From positions 1-64,000 of the forward strand of contig JASGJE010000024.1 in the NCBI GenBank assembly GCA_049840875.1: DNA of 64,000 bases, in the 5' to 3' direction. Every line of letters begins with the position of its first letter. The stretch's first letter is position 1. The DNA comes from JAFDYH01 sp049840875. Lineage in GTDB: Bacteria > Bacteroidota > Bacteroidia > Chitinophagales > Chitinophagaceae. Made by a program: the position numbers and the translations under genes. Shown here piece by piece: positions 26,769-36,200 of the stretch. The notes beneath the pieces are model-generated. The model was not told where the DNA came from. It did not search any database and saw only the letters and a list, made by a program, of their open reading frames with translations.

Positions 26769-27932
26769 TTAATACCTTGTCAACTCCGGCTGTACTTCAT
26801 CAATGTAGGATAGTATACCACCCTTCAGATTGTATAAATTATCGAATCCGAATTTTTCCTGTAGTTCCTGTATCGCTTTAGCGCTTCGGGCACCGACCTT
26901 GCAATGGACAATCACTATTTTGTCTTTTGCTATTTTATCAGCATTAGCGGCAACCGTTTTTAATGGGATCAGTTCACCGCCGATATTTACAATATCATAC
27001 TCATGGGGTTCGCGAACATCAATTAATTGAAACGGTTCACCTTTTACCTGTAAATCGTACAACTCATTTACTGTTATCTCTTTTATAGCAGGTTTCTCAA
27101 CAGCTTTTAATCCACAAAATTGTTCATAATCTATTAGCTGCTTTATCGTTGGATTTATTCCATTCAATGGATTCGCCGCGTTACGCTTTATTTTAAATGT
27201 TCTTGATTCAAACGTTAGTGCATCGAAAATATAAAAACGCCCATTCAATAATTCACCAACACCCGTAACTACTTTTATTACTTCTAACGCCTGCAGGCTG
27301 CCGATGATACCGGGCAACACTCCTAACACACCACCTTCGGCACAACTTGGAACCAACCCGGGCGGCGGTGGAGTTGGATAAAGATCGCGATAATTTGGCC
27401 CCCTCTCCCCTTTTTCATTTACATAATTAAATACTGATACCTGACCTTCAAACTGGAATATAGAGGCGTAAACATTTGGACGATCCAATAACACGCATGC
27501 ATCATTGACTAAATAACGAGTAGGAAAATTATCAGTGCCATCAGCTACAACATCGTATTGACGGATGATACTTAATGCGTTTTCCGAAGTCAACCTGGTA
27601 TTATGTACAACGATATCGATGTATGGGTTTAATGCCTCTAATCTGTCACGTGCAGCCTCCGCTTTTAATTTTCCAACTTCATCGACACCAAACAGAACCT
27701 GTCTCTGCAAATTGCTATCGTCAACGACATCAAAATCTACAATTCCTATTGTACCTACTCCAGCTGCAGCCAGGTATAGTAATACAGGACTGCCTAATCC
27801 GCCAGATCCAATTACCAATACTTTTGCAGCTTTCAGCTTTTGCTGTGCTTCCAGGCCGAATTCAGGAATTATTATATGCCGGTCGTAACGGGCTAATTCT
27901 TCTCTCGAAAATTTTATTGTTTCAGTTGACAT
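26769..27932 (-). CDS. MoeZ/MoeB-like adenylyltransferase with C-terminal rhodanese domain
   Basis: An E1-like enzyme that adenylates the C-terminal glycine of a ubiquitin-like carrier and, through its rhodanese domain, turns it into a thiocarboxylate. From ATG 27932 it has 387 residues. The ThiF domain shows the ATP loop VLVIGSGGLGSPVLLYLAAA, VDDSNLQRQVLFG, DGTDNFPTRYLVND and PPPGLVPSCAEGGVLGVLPG. The rhodanese domain (about 290-387) has LIDVREPHEYD and the active cysteine in VIVHCKVGARS. The C-terminal zinc CxxC of most MoeZ proteins reads NPLNG here, so that zinc site appears lost. It is the last gene of the operon, 19 bases after the carrier gene. Confidence 0.92.
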   Translation of the reverse strand: MSTETIKFSREELARYDRHIIIPEFGLEAQQKLKAAKVLVIGSGGLGSPVLLYLAAAGVGTIGIVDFDVVDDSNLQRQVLFGVDEVGKLKAEAARDRLEALNPYIDIVVHNTRLTSENALSIIRQYDVVADGTDNFPTRYLVNDACVLLDRPNVYASIFQFEGQVSVFNYVNEKGERGPNYRDLYPTPPPPGLVPSCAEGGVLGVLPGIIGSLQALEVIKVVTGVGELLNGRFYIFDALTFESRTFKIKRNAANPLNGINPTIKQLIDYEQFCGLKAVEKPAIKEITVNELYDLQVKGEPFQLIDVREPHEYDIVNIGGELIPLKTVAANADKIAKDKIVIVHCKVGARSAKAIQELQEKFGFDNLYNLKGGILSYIDEVQPELTRY

Positions 27933-27951
27933 AATTATTCTTTTAAGATCT

Positions 27952-28236
27952 TTAAAAACCGAGGTTTCCTCCAGCAATGGCAGGAACGATACTGATCACT
28001 GCATCTTCCTTTAGCGACGTATGTTCATTTTGTAAATCACGGATATCGTCATCACCAACAAATACATTGACAAAAGAGCGGATTTTGCCATTTTCATCCA
28101 GCAAATGCCTTTTCAAATCAGGAAAATTCAATGAAAGATCATCTACAACTGCCTGAACATTTGCAGCATTAACATTCAAACGAGCCGTATTGTTTGTAAA
28201 CTTTCTTAAAGGTGTAGGAATAATTACAGTAGCCAT
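27952..28236 (-). CDS. MoaD/ThiS-type ubiquitin-like sulfur carrier (CysO-like) with a tail after Gly-Gly
   Basis: A 94-residue beta-grasp carrier beginning ATVIIPTPLRKFTNN, with DLSLNFPDLKRHLLDENGK, RSFVNVFVGDDDIRDLQ and the end AVISIVPAIAGGNLGF. It closely follows mycobacterial CysO in layout, including the phrase VNxYV/FVxDxDxR before the tail. Active carriers end in Gly-Gly. Here four residues, NLGF, follow, so a protease must remove them before the MoeZ-like E1 can adenylate the glycine. The adjacent JAMM protease is the obvious candidate. The stop reads AAC CTC GGT TTT TAA, so the tail is not a frame error. It lies 9 bases after the JAMM gene. Confidence 0.92.
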   Translation of the reverse strand: MATVIIPTPLRKFTNNTARLNVNAANVQAVVDDLSLNFPDLKRHLLDENGKIRSFVNVFVGDDDIRDLQNEHTSLKEDAVISIVPAIAGGNLGF

Positions 28237-28245
28237 GATGCTATT

Positions 28246-28671
28246 TTAATTTAATTGATTGATAAATATTTTTTCTTCTTCAAATTGTTGTTCATTATTC
28301 AATTGCCAGGAGCGGATATGATTGAACTCTCCATCTATAATCGATAAAATAATGTACGAGAACCACGGTTGTGCCGCTACCCTATCATGCTCAGAGGGAA
28401 TCGCAGGGTGATTCGGATGCGAATGATAAACACCCAGGAGTTGCAAATTGTTTTCATCGGCAAATCGTTCAGCTTTCAAATAATCTTTAGGCGAAATAAC
28501 AAAGCGACGTCGCTTATCACCTTCTTTTGAGTTATCCACTACCAATATCCGGCTAATTGTACGCCCTTCGTTATTTTCATAGCCGAAAATAAATCCACAA
28601 CACTCATCAGGAAATGTCCCCACTGCATCGACAATCATTTCATCAAAAGCAGCTTGTTCGATACTTACCAT
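28246..28671 (-). CDS. JAMM/MPN+ metalloprotease (Mec-like)
   Basis: A 141-residue zinc peptidase of the Mov34/JAB family. The JAMM motif is complete: the upstream glutamate in FPDECCGFIFG, then GVYHSHPNHPAIPSEHD, giving HxH...SxxD. Relatives are mycobacterial Mec (Mec+), which releases cysteine from the CysO-cysteine adduct, and QbsD, which trims the tail of the QbsE carrier. Given the neighbouring carrier with a GG-NLGF tail, both trimming and adduct cleavage are plausible. The stop is 9 bases before the carrier gene and the start is 3 bases after the cysM stop, so the operon is tight. Confidence 0.93.
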   Translation of the reverse strand: MVSIEQAAFDEMIVDAVGTFPDECCGFIFGYENNEGRTISRILVVDNSKEGDKRRRFVISPKDYLKAERFADENNLQLLGVYHSHPNHPAIPSEHDRVAAQPWFSYIILSIIDGEFNHIRSWQLNNEQQFEEEKIFINQLN

Positions 28672-28674
28672 ATT

Positions 28675-29613
28675 TTATAAAAGCTTTTTTATTATATCAC
28701 TGTATTTATCCGCATTATCAGGAAGCATTGTCACTACAATGCCATTGTCCAATTTTTCCGCCACTTTAATTGCACCTGCTATATTTGCCGCTGAAGACGG
28801 ACTAAGGATCAAATCTTCATGCTTAGCTGTGGCTTTTAGTATCTCATAAGCTTCTTCTGTACTTACTTCCAGATTTTTATCAGCAACTGATGAATCATAA
28901 ATAGCAGGCACAACCGCGGTTTCCAAATGCTTCCACCCTTCCAATCCATGTAGGGCTGAATCAGGTTGCAATGAAGTCAATTGAATTTGCGAATTGTATT
29001 CTTTTAATCGTCTGCCCGTTCCGGTAAATGTACCAGTGGTTCCTAACCCTGCTACAAAGTGTGTGATATTTGGTAATGCATTAAATATCTCAGGCGCTGT
29101 TGAATAATAATGTGCTTTCCAGTTATTATTGTTCTTGTACTGGTCTGCATAAAAATATTTTCCAGGATGTCTGGCAACTAATTCCTGGGCTGCTTCCTGG
29201 GCGCCATCAGTGCCTTCAAAGCGAGAAGTAAAAATAATCTCCGCTCCTAAAGCCTGCAATATCTGTTTCCTTTCTTTGGATGCATTTTCAGGAAGGCAAA
29301 GCACCACTCTGATTCCAAGTTTGGCTCCTATTGCAGCATAAGCAATTCCAGTATTACCACTCGTCGCATCAAGCAATGCCACTTTTTCATTCAGTTCGCC
29401 TGACTCGACTGCTTTCTGAATAATATTGAAGGCGGCACGACATTTCACGCTTCCGGATAACTGCTTCCATTCTTCTTTTGCAAAAAGCTGTACGTTCTTC
29501 TTCGAAAATATCTTTCGCAAAGGACGAAGCGGAGTATTACCGACTTGCTTTGCTACTTCGTTAAGCTTTGACTGTAAAAAGGATCCAGTCATGTTGTTTT
29601 CAGTTGCTATCAT
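28675..29613 (-). CDS. cysM: Cysteine synthase, CysM-type (PLP)
   Basis: A beta-replacement PLP enzyme of about 312 residues (or 305 from ATG 29592). The PLP lysine is in LSGSVKCRAAFNII, followed by LLDATSGNTGIAYAAIGAKLG, which binds substrate and phosphate, and VAGLGTTGTFTGTGRRLKEY. In Mycobacterium tuberculosis CysM uses O-phosphoserine and the CysO thiocarboxylate rather than free sulfide. The neighbouring carrier, JAMM protease and MoeZ-like genes make the same route likely here. The ATG at 29634 lies inside the upstream terminator hairpin, so it is not the start. Confidence 0.92.
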   Translation of the reverse strand: MIATENNMTGSFLQSKLNEVAKQVGNTPLRPLRKIFSKKNVQLFAKEEWKQLSGSVKCRAAFNIIQKAVESGELNEKVALLDATSGNTGIAYAAIGAKLGIRVVLCLPENASKERKQILQALGAEIIFTSRFEGTDGAQEAAQELVARHPGKYFYADQYKNNNNWKAHYYSTAPEIFNALPNITHFVAGLGTTGTFTGTGRRLKEYNSQIQLTSLQPDSALHGLEGWKHLETAVVPAIYDSSVADKNLEVSTEEAYEILKATAKHEDLILSPSSAANIAGAIKVAEKLDNGIVVTMLPDNADKYSDIIKKLL

Positions 29614-29622
29614 ATCCAATAA

Positions 29623-29650
29623 AAAAAGCTCCATAGTATGGAGCTTTTAG
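29623..29650 (-). terminator. Terminator or attenuator directly upstream of cysM
   Basis: AAAAGCTCCA and TGGAGCTTTT pair perfectly (10 bp, 5-base loop) and are followed on the minus strand by TTTTTTTATT, 10-30 bases before the cysM start. It may end the transcript from 29878, or act as an attenuator in the cysM leader. Confidence 0.75.
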
Positions 29651-29877
29651 ATTTTATTTTTAAACAGTCGCCTGTTTGAAATTTTTAAGGTTATCGCCCA
29701 TTCAAATAACCTCCCGTTTGCTGTTTGCAACAACATGTACAACAACAGAAAGTATTTGCGGCTTGAAACTTCATGAATAAATATCAGTCCACAAATATGG
29801 TGAACTTTCTTTAGTCTGCCAAGCCAGTAGGATAATTTGTCGTCATCAAAATGACATTTAACAAATACTATGAACAA
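29651..29877 (-). promoter_or_regulatory. Non-coding stretch upstream of the cysM operon with small hairpins
   Basis: This 227-base gap holds two more inverted repeats: AGGTTAT/ATAACCT (29688-29712) and AAACAG-CTGTTT with a 4-base loop (29662-29677), just before the terminator hairpin. It does not fit the SAM-I or SAM-II cores I know. An open frame covering it looks non-coding. It could be a regulatory leader, but the evidence is only structural. Confidence 0.3.
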
Positions 29878-30315
29878 TTACAATGAAGGTAAATGTTCGA
29901 TTGCAACGAGATTTGCCGAAGATTTCTCCCACCCATACGTGGCATTTCCGTTTGTAATGACAAGGAAATCAGCGGGAATGCTGATCCCGTATCGAAGCAC
30001 CTGGTCAAGTATCGTTGAATCCATTTTAATTTCCGGGGCCTTGCACTCGATCAGCATCCAGGGCTGATGTTGTTTATCATAAACAAGAATATCGAAGCGT
30101 TTTTTAAGTTCGCCCAAATAAATTTCCTTTTCTACTGCAATCAACGTGGCCGGATAGTTCAACACCTGTATCAAATACGAAATAAAATTCTGCCTTACCC
30201 ACTCTTCATCTGTGAGAACTATCCATCGCTTCCTTACGGAATCAAATATCAACGTTTCGCCATTTTCTTCTTTAATCCGGAACGTTGGCTCGGGGTAATT
30301 TATGCTTATCATCAC
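29878..30315 (-). CDS. Stand-alone type I restriction R-subunit N-terminal (PD-(D/E)xK) domain protein
   Basis: A 145-residue protein matching the HSDR_N_2 nuclease domain family found as single-domain proteins in many Bacteroidetes. The nuclease-fold marks are EEWVRQNFISYLI at the start, GELKKRFDILVYDKQ with the catalytic aspartate, and PWMLIECKAPE with the E-x-K pair. No helicase, methylase or specificity gene is next to it, so it is not a complete type I system. The role is unknown; a DNA repair or nucleic-acid processing nuclease is possible. It is divergent from the AMP nucleosidase gene by 44 bases. Confidence 0.85.
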   Translation of the reverse strand: MMISINYPEPTFRIKEENGETLIFDSVRKRWIVLTDEEWVRQNFISYLIQVLNYPATLIAVEKEIYLGELKKRFDILVYDKQHQPWMLIECKAPEIKMDSTILDQVLRYGISIPADFLVITNGNATYGWEKSSANLVAIEHLPSL

Positions 30316-30359
30316 AGCGAAAATAATTGTTTTAAATTGCGTTAGATAATAAGGTCGTT

Positions 30360-31130
30360 ATGAAAACAAAAGAAGAAATCGTAAAAAACTGGCTGCCCCG
30401 CTATACCGGCGAAAAACTCGAAAATTTTGGCGAATACATTCTCCTCACCAATTTTAGTAATTATGTTGAACTGTTTGCCGAATGGAACAATGTAGAATTA
30501 ATCGGGGCGCATCGCCCCATGCAATGTGCCTCTGCGGAAAATATAAGTATTATCAATTTTGGTATGGGTAGCCCAACGGCGGCGACTGTGATGGACCTTC
30601 TAACTGCTATCGAGCCGAAAGCCGTTTTATTTCTTGGTAAATGCGGCGGCCTTAAAAAAAGGAATAAAATCGGAGACCTTATTCTGCCAATTGCTGCGAT
30701 ACGAGGTGAGGGAACATCAAACGACTATTTTCCTGCCGAAGTTCCTGCAATGCCTGCATTTGCATTGCAAAAAGCAGTGTCTACAACGATACGTGATTAT
30801 GGAGTAGATTATTGGACGGGTACCGTATATACAACCAACCGGCGAGTTTGGGAACATGATGAAGATTTCAAAAATTATCTGCAAAAGATAAGAGCCTATG
30901 CGATCGATATGGAAACAGCTACCATTTTCACTGTGGGATTCTATAATAAAATTCCGACAGGCGCTTTACTGCTTGTAAGCGATCAGCCAATGATCCCCGA
31001 AGGTGTAAAAACTGAAACAAGCGATAAAAAGGTAACAGAAAAATTTGTCGAGACGCATTTGAAAATAGGGATTGATTCTTTGAAACAATTAATCAACAAT
31101 GGACTTACAGTGAGACATCTTCGTTTTTAA
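30360..31130 (+). CDS. amn: AMP nucleosidase (short form)
   Basis: Amn splits AMP into adenine and ribose 5-phosphate and belongs to the nucleoside phosphorylase fold. The 256-residue protein is the short form without the N-terminal regulatory domain of E. coli Amn. Motifs are INFGMGSPTAATVMDLL with the phosphate-binding site, VLFLGKCGGLKKRNKIGDLI, AIDMETATIFTVGFYNKIP with the ribose-binding Glu, and LLVSDQPMIPEGVKT. The next gene on the same strand begins 11 bases later, so it may head a three-gene unit with the unknown protein and the ABC ATPase. Confidence 0.92.
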   Translation: MKTKEEIVKNWLPRYTGEKLENFGEYILLTNFSNYVELFAEWNNVELIGAHRPMQCASAENISIINFGMGSPTAATVMDLLTAIEPKAVLFLGKCGGLKKRNKIGDLILPIAAIRGEGTSNDYFPAEVPAMPAFALQKAVSTTIRDYGVDYWTGTVYTTNRRVWEHDEDFKNYLQKIRAYAIDMETATIFTVGFYNKIPTGALLLVSDQPMIPEGVKTETSDKKVTEKFVETHLKIGIDSLKQLINNGLTVRHLRF

Positions 31131-31141
31131 AAAATTTATCT

Positions 31142-31528
31142 ATGAAAATCTTCCTCGCCTCAGTCACTATTATGACTGTATTGATGTCGAAAGACAGTTG
31201 TCATCATAAAGAAAAAAATCAAAACAATGGAAACTCCTTTAAAGGAAAACTTGAAGTGAAAGGCATGTGCATGAATTATACAATCGCTGTTGTTGAAGGG
31301 AATATTGATACTTCATTGATCGAATCAAAATGGATAGACGAAACGACAGGTAAACCATATAAAAATGTTTTCGCGTTAAAAAGTCGTTGTACGTTTCCTC
31401 AAAACATTGCAGAGGGTGATGAATTTACGTTTATAATTGATACAGCACAGGTACAAAATTGCGCCGTTTGTCTCGGTTATTATCCAACGCCCGCGAAACA
31501 TTTATCGATAAAGGTTTTAGGTAAATGA
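31142..31528 (+). CDS. Small cysteine-containing exported protein of unknown function
   Basis: A 128-residue protein with a hydrophobic start (IFLASVTIMTVLMS) followed by DSCHHKEK. This could be a signal peptide or, less well, a lipoprotein signal with C20, although the lipobox is not canonical. The mature part has KLEVKGMCMNYTIAVVEG, a paired cysteine in LKSRCTFPQ and AQVQNCAVCLGYYPTPAKHLSI. The CxxC and spaced cysteines suggest disulfides or metal binding in the periplasm. I do not recognise a named family. Its stop overlaps the ATG of the ABC ATPase (ATGATG). Confidence 0.7.
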   Translation: MKIFLASVTIMTVLMSKDSCHHKEKNQNNGNSFKGKLEVKGMCMNYTIAVVEGNIDTSLIESKWIDETTGKPYKNVFALKSRCTFPQNIAEGDEFTFIIDTAQVQNCAVCLGYYPTPAKHLSIKVLGK

Positions 31529-33252
31529 TGGAAAGTTCTCCGTTATTGGATATTAAAAATCTATCGGTCAATTTTATTTCAGAAAATAAAGCTACTTCAG
31601 CATTAAGAAACATTTCCTTCTCAGTGCGCAAAGGTGAAATAGTTGCGCTTGTCGGTGAGTCGGGATCCGGAAAATCCGTTACTGCTTTGTCTGTACTTCG
31701 TCTTGTGCCAACACCACCTGCTCAATATGTGGATGGCTCCATTACATTTTCTGTTCATAATGGAAACAACATTGATCTTTTGAAAACATCGTCGAAGGAA
31801 ATACAGCTTCTTCGCGGCAATAAAATCGGAATGATTTTCCAGGAGCCAATGACTTCGTTAAATCCTGTTTTACGATGTGGCGACCAGGTCAGCGAATCGA
31901 TTCGTTTACATAAAAAAATCTCATTTGCAAAGGCGAAATCGGAAGCAATAGGATGGCTGAAAAAAGTAAATCTGCCCGATCCCGAAGCCATCTATCGCCG
32001 ATATCCGCACCAACTTAGCGGAGGGCAAAAGCAGCGTATTATGATTGCAATGGCAATGTGCTGCAATCCTGCATTGCTTATTTGCGATGAGCCTACCACT
32101 GCATTGGATGTGACCGTACAAAAAAATATTCTTGATCTTATCAAAGAACTTCAACAGGAACAAAACATGGGCGTTTTGTTTATCACACATGATCTTGGAG
32201 TTGTTGCAGAAATTGCCGATAGAGCTATCGTAATGTACCGTGGAGAAATAGTAGAACAAAACCAAACAAAAGGATTATTTCAATCACCAAAGCATCCTTA
32301 TACCAAAGCTTTGCTTGCCTGCCGTCCGATTTTTCACTCAAAAGGAGAAAAGCTACCAGTAGTGAATGATTTTCTGACAATAGGCAATAGCATGTCCGCA
32401 TCAGTAATAAAGAAAGGCGCAAAAGATAAAAACAACAGGTTAAAAAAGGAAGAATCATCCATTCTATTGTCTGTCCATAACCTTTCTGTACGATTTGCGT
32501 CAACCAAAAACATTTTTGGGAAACCGTTGCAATTTGTTTCAGCCGTAAATAATTTAAGTTTTAAAATATACAAAGGTGAAACACTAGGCCTTGTTGGCGA
32601 ATCAGGCTGTGGTAAAACTACCTTAGGGCGAGCATTGCTCAGGTTAATTGAACCAACATCAGGAACGGTCATGTTTAATAATGCTGAGTTTTTAAAACTG
32701 AATAAAAATGATCTTATAAAGCTAAGAAGAGAGGTACAAGTCATTTTTCAGGATCCTTACTCATCACTAAATCCAAGGTTGACTATTGGCGAAGCTATTG
32801 AAGAGCCGTTGGCGGTTCATCATCTGAACAATAACCGGCAATTGAGAAAAGAAAAAGTGATCGAGTTGTTGGAACGGGTAGACTTACGGGCTGACCATTA
32901 TAAACGTTACCCACATGAGTTTTCTGGTGGTCAACGACAACGCATCGTTATAGCACGAGCATTGGCATTAAACCCTTCCTTCCTCGTTTGCGATGAGTCT
33001 GTATCTGCACTAGACGTAAGCGTACAAGCTCAGGTACTGAATCTTTTAAATGATTTGAAAGAAGACCTGGGTCTCACCGTTATATTTATATCTCACGACC
33101 TATCGGTGGTCCGTTATATCAGCGATCGGATTATGGTAATGCAAAAGGGGAATATTGTTGAATCCGGAGATGCCGAAGAAATTTATACAAACCCCGTCAC
33201 CGATTATACTAAAAAACTGATTGCATCAATCCCTAAAGGAATTATTCACTAA
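31525..33252 (+). CDS. Oligopeptide/dipeptide-type ABC transporter ATPase, two fused nucleotide-binding domains
   Basis: A 575-residue fusion of DppD- and DppF-like ATPases, as in E. coli YejF. The first domain has GESGSGKS (Walker A), LSGGQKQRIMIAM and LLICDEPTTALD, with the C-terminal oligopeptide extension KHPYTKALLACRP. The second has GESGCGKTTLGRALLRLIEP, FSGGQRQRIVIARALAL and FLVCDESVSALD, where Ser replaces the usual Pro of DEP. Permease and binding-protein genes are not here, so the partners lie elsewhere. Such pumps import di- and oligopeptides. Its end overlaps the convergent TraB gene by 4 bases. Confidence 0.92.
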   Translation: MMESSPLLDIKNLSVNFISENKATSALRNISFSVRKGEIVALVGESGSGKSVTALSVLRLVPTPPAQYVDGSITFSVHNGNNIDLLKTSSKEIQLLRGNKIGMIFQEPMTSLNPVLRCGDQVSESIRLHKKISFAKAKSEAIGWLKKVNLPDPEAIYRRYPHQLSGGQKQRIMIAMAMCCNPALLICDEPTTALDVTVQKNILDLIKELQQEQNMGVLFITHDLGVVAEIADRAIVMYRGEIVEQNQTKGLFQSPKHPYTKALLACRPIFHSKGEKLPVVNDFLTIGNSMSASVIKKGAKDKNNRLKKEESSILLSVHNLSVRFASTKNIFGKPLQFVSAVNNLSFKIYKGETLGLVGESGCGKTTLGRALLRLIEPTSGTVMFNNAEFLKLNKNDLIKLRREVQVIFQDPYSSLNPRLTIGEAIEEPLAVHHLNNNRQLRKEKVIELLERVDLRADHYKRYPHEFSGGQRQRIVIARALALNPSFLVCDESVSALDVSVQAQVLNLLNDLKEDLGLTVIFISHDLSVVRYISDRIMVMQKGNIVESGDAEEIYTNPVTDYTKKLIASIPKGIIH

Positions 33253-36200
33253 TATTTCCGAAGGCTTCGAATGTCGTACCGGCTGTCTTCTTTATCATAA
33301 AATTCTTTAGCGCTGCTGTGAGTTAGATATAAAAGCTTTTTCAATGCAGTTTGTAATTGACCAGCTATGGGTTCATCTTCTTTTATTTTCGTATCACTCA
33401 TTTCATTAAAATAAATACTTTCATCATTCACGTCATCAAACTCAAACCTGGCAGGGTCTTCCGGAACTAAACCGGCAGAAGCGATTTTCCATACATCATC
33501 ATCCTTCTTCTGTTTATATTTAAAAAAGTAGACCATGCCCTTGTATTGTTTGACAGTAGCCGGCAAACTATCTATAAAGACCAACGAGTCAGGCTTATCA
33601 TACGTTTTCAAATCCAGCAATTTACTCCTTGCCAAATCTAGATGATTATTATATTGAGATGGGAATTCATTTATTTTATCGATATCTTTTAAATCAGAGA
33701 ACAATTCATAACGATACTGATCTTTAGAGGCAAAAAAAGTTACGAGGCTATCCGGAACATCTTTTCCATTCCGTACCAATAATAACATCGTACTGTATTT
33801 TAATTTTTCATCGCCTGATTGTAAAATTTGTTGGAACAACGACTGAACCGGTGTCGATTTATCGAAATAAGGTAACAGTAGTGTTGCGTAGACATTAAGA
33901 TCATCATTGCCTTTATTATTCTCACCAGTCCGTTCGTAAGTAGTGTAAGCAGCAGGCTGATCAATCTTATTATCTTCGGCTTTCTTTATGGATTGTTTTT
34001 TTTCGGCGATTACCTGTTTCTTTAATTCCAGTTTCGCTTCCAGCAAAAATTTATTGAACCAGCTTTTATAATCTTTATAAGTCACCAGGTTACTGTCTGA
34101 CATTTTTGCGAGAAGTCTCATCATCGGCCACTTATAGTCATCAAGATTTAGCAACGGCAATAAGTTGGGTAAAATTGTTCTCGTTAGTTTTAATGAATCG
34201 TACAGCTCATCCATGAAGTCGCCGTCACTTAACTGCAGACTTTTATAATACGAGGAATTCCGCCATTTTGCATAATAGTTTGAATAGTCAGGTAAATTGT
34301 TATTTTGCAAAACGGGTGGATCAACTGTTATAATATCCTTGAATAAGTTCATAGAATACTTTGTTTGCTGTTGCAAAAGAGTTTCTAATACCGCGTATTG
34401 GATTTCAACAGTATCGCCGGCTGCAAAATACAAGCCCTTCAGGTAGTCAGCGCTTTCTTTTGAATCAATCCTTTTTAATTTATTAATAAAATTCTTCTTT
34501 GTTTCGAGATATTTTTTATCCTTCCATGTAAATGTTGAAATTGCTTTTTGCAGAGAAGGCAGATCATCATCAGCCGGCTCAAATTCATCGATATTATTGA
34601 TAGCTCTTTTACGTATAGAAGAATCCTTGTTAAAGAAGTCTTCAAAATACTGTTTCGACTTGCTGGCAAAAGGAGAATTTCCTTTCAAAGTATCAGATGG
34701 CTTAAATGTTGAGAAAAATTCTTTTACAAAAGCATCCTGGCTTGTCAATGTATCAGACTGCGTAATCAACGATACTATAATGTCATTCTTATAAAAGTCT
34801 TTTTTTAAAAAAACACGACTGCTGCCGGGTTTGGTTAACTCGTATTGCCAAACCTTCATCTTTTGAGGCGTTTCATAATTGCTTACTTTGCGAACGGTCC
34901 ATGTAGAATCGCCGCCAAGGTGTGTTGTCGAATTTTTTTTCTGCAGCCAACTACTATCACTGTCAAAACGATAACGGCCGTACTTGTAAAAAGAAACATA
35001 GATCTGCTGCCTGGTGGAATCATCTGTAATTAATTTATTTCTGTAAACGCCTCTCGCAGGATCATCTTTGCTATTCACATCATCATCATCACCGTTCAGA
35101 TAATCATACTGATTAGGAAACGTAAGCTTTTCCTTTTTCGATTCGGGAAATACCGGCGAAGTCACTGTATAATACAATGCCGTATCCGTTCGCAGCTTAG
35201 AAGTATGATAAATAAACGGCGTTATGGAAAATGAATCAAAAAAGTTTTTTGCTTTAGCATTCACACCATCAGAATGGGCAATAAGGGAATAATAATGCGG
35301 TCCTTGTATAATAAACCTTGTATTAAAGAAAGAACCGTCTTTCGCTTTATATTGGCAATCCAACGCCGGATAACCTTGCGCTACTGTCAACTGTCTCTTA
35401 ACTTCTTTATCAATGAAATCAGAGGAAGAAAAACTTTCGGCCATCAAATCCAGGTCGAAGCTATCCGCTTCGGCAAAATGATAATTATGAATATCTGTCC
35501 GAACAATGCGATAAAAGGAGCTGTCTGATTTATCTTCTGCGTCAAACAACCAGTTGCCATCATTACTTATGAAAGGTTCATGCGGTAATGAGACATTAAA
35601 ACCTCCAAAAGGTGGCGAATATTTTTTCCATGCATTAGCAGAATTATAGTCTTTCAACCGGATACTATTAAAAAACAAGTTCGCTTCAGCAGCTTTCTTT
35701 ACATATTCGTCGTTGCCACTCATCTTAAAGAAAATGATTTCAAACGGTGTAATGAATATGTTATATCGTTGCACATCACCGCGTCTTGTACGATTGAGAA
35801 TATCGAATCCCTTGTAACCATTTTTATAAATCACCTGCTTATTCAGAATCTTACCTGGAACATTTTCATATAACACACTATCAATTTTCTTATATAGCAC
35901 ATCAGCGGAGTTGCCCCACATCACATTATTTGTGCGCAGTCTTGTCACGATGTAATAACTCCCATTCGCCATATCCGCATATTGGCGTTGATCAAACATA
36001 CCTGCATTATCCTCTCCGCCATATAGCTTGCCGGGAAGATCAACTTTAAAAAAACCGTCTTCCGAATTATACGTATTGAAAGAAACAGGCACGTGAATTT
36101 TTTCAACAGAATCCTTTTGATGACTGTCTGCTTTTTTTTCCATTACCACAGGACGCAATAAATACCCTTTATTACGAAGTAATTCAATAACACCCCGGGA

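Noticed and set aside
29647..29877. 76-codon frame upstream of cysM
   Set aside because: Hydrophobic and basic patches look random; the region contains hairpins and a terminator, so it is more likely non-coding.
29651..29877. SAM riboswitch in the cysM leader
   Set aside because: The conserved SAM-I and SAM-II core bases are missing.
29878..30315. Complete type I restriction-modification system
   Set aside because: Only the N-terminal nuclease domain is encoded; no helicase, HsdM or HsdS gene is nearby.
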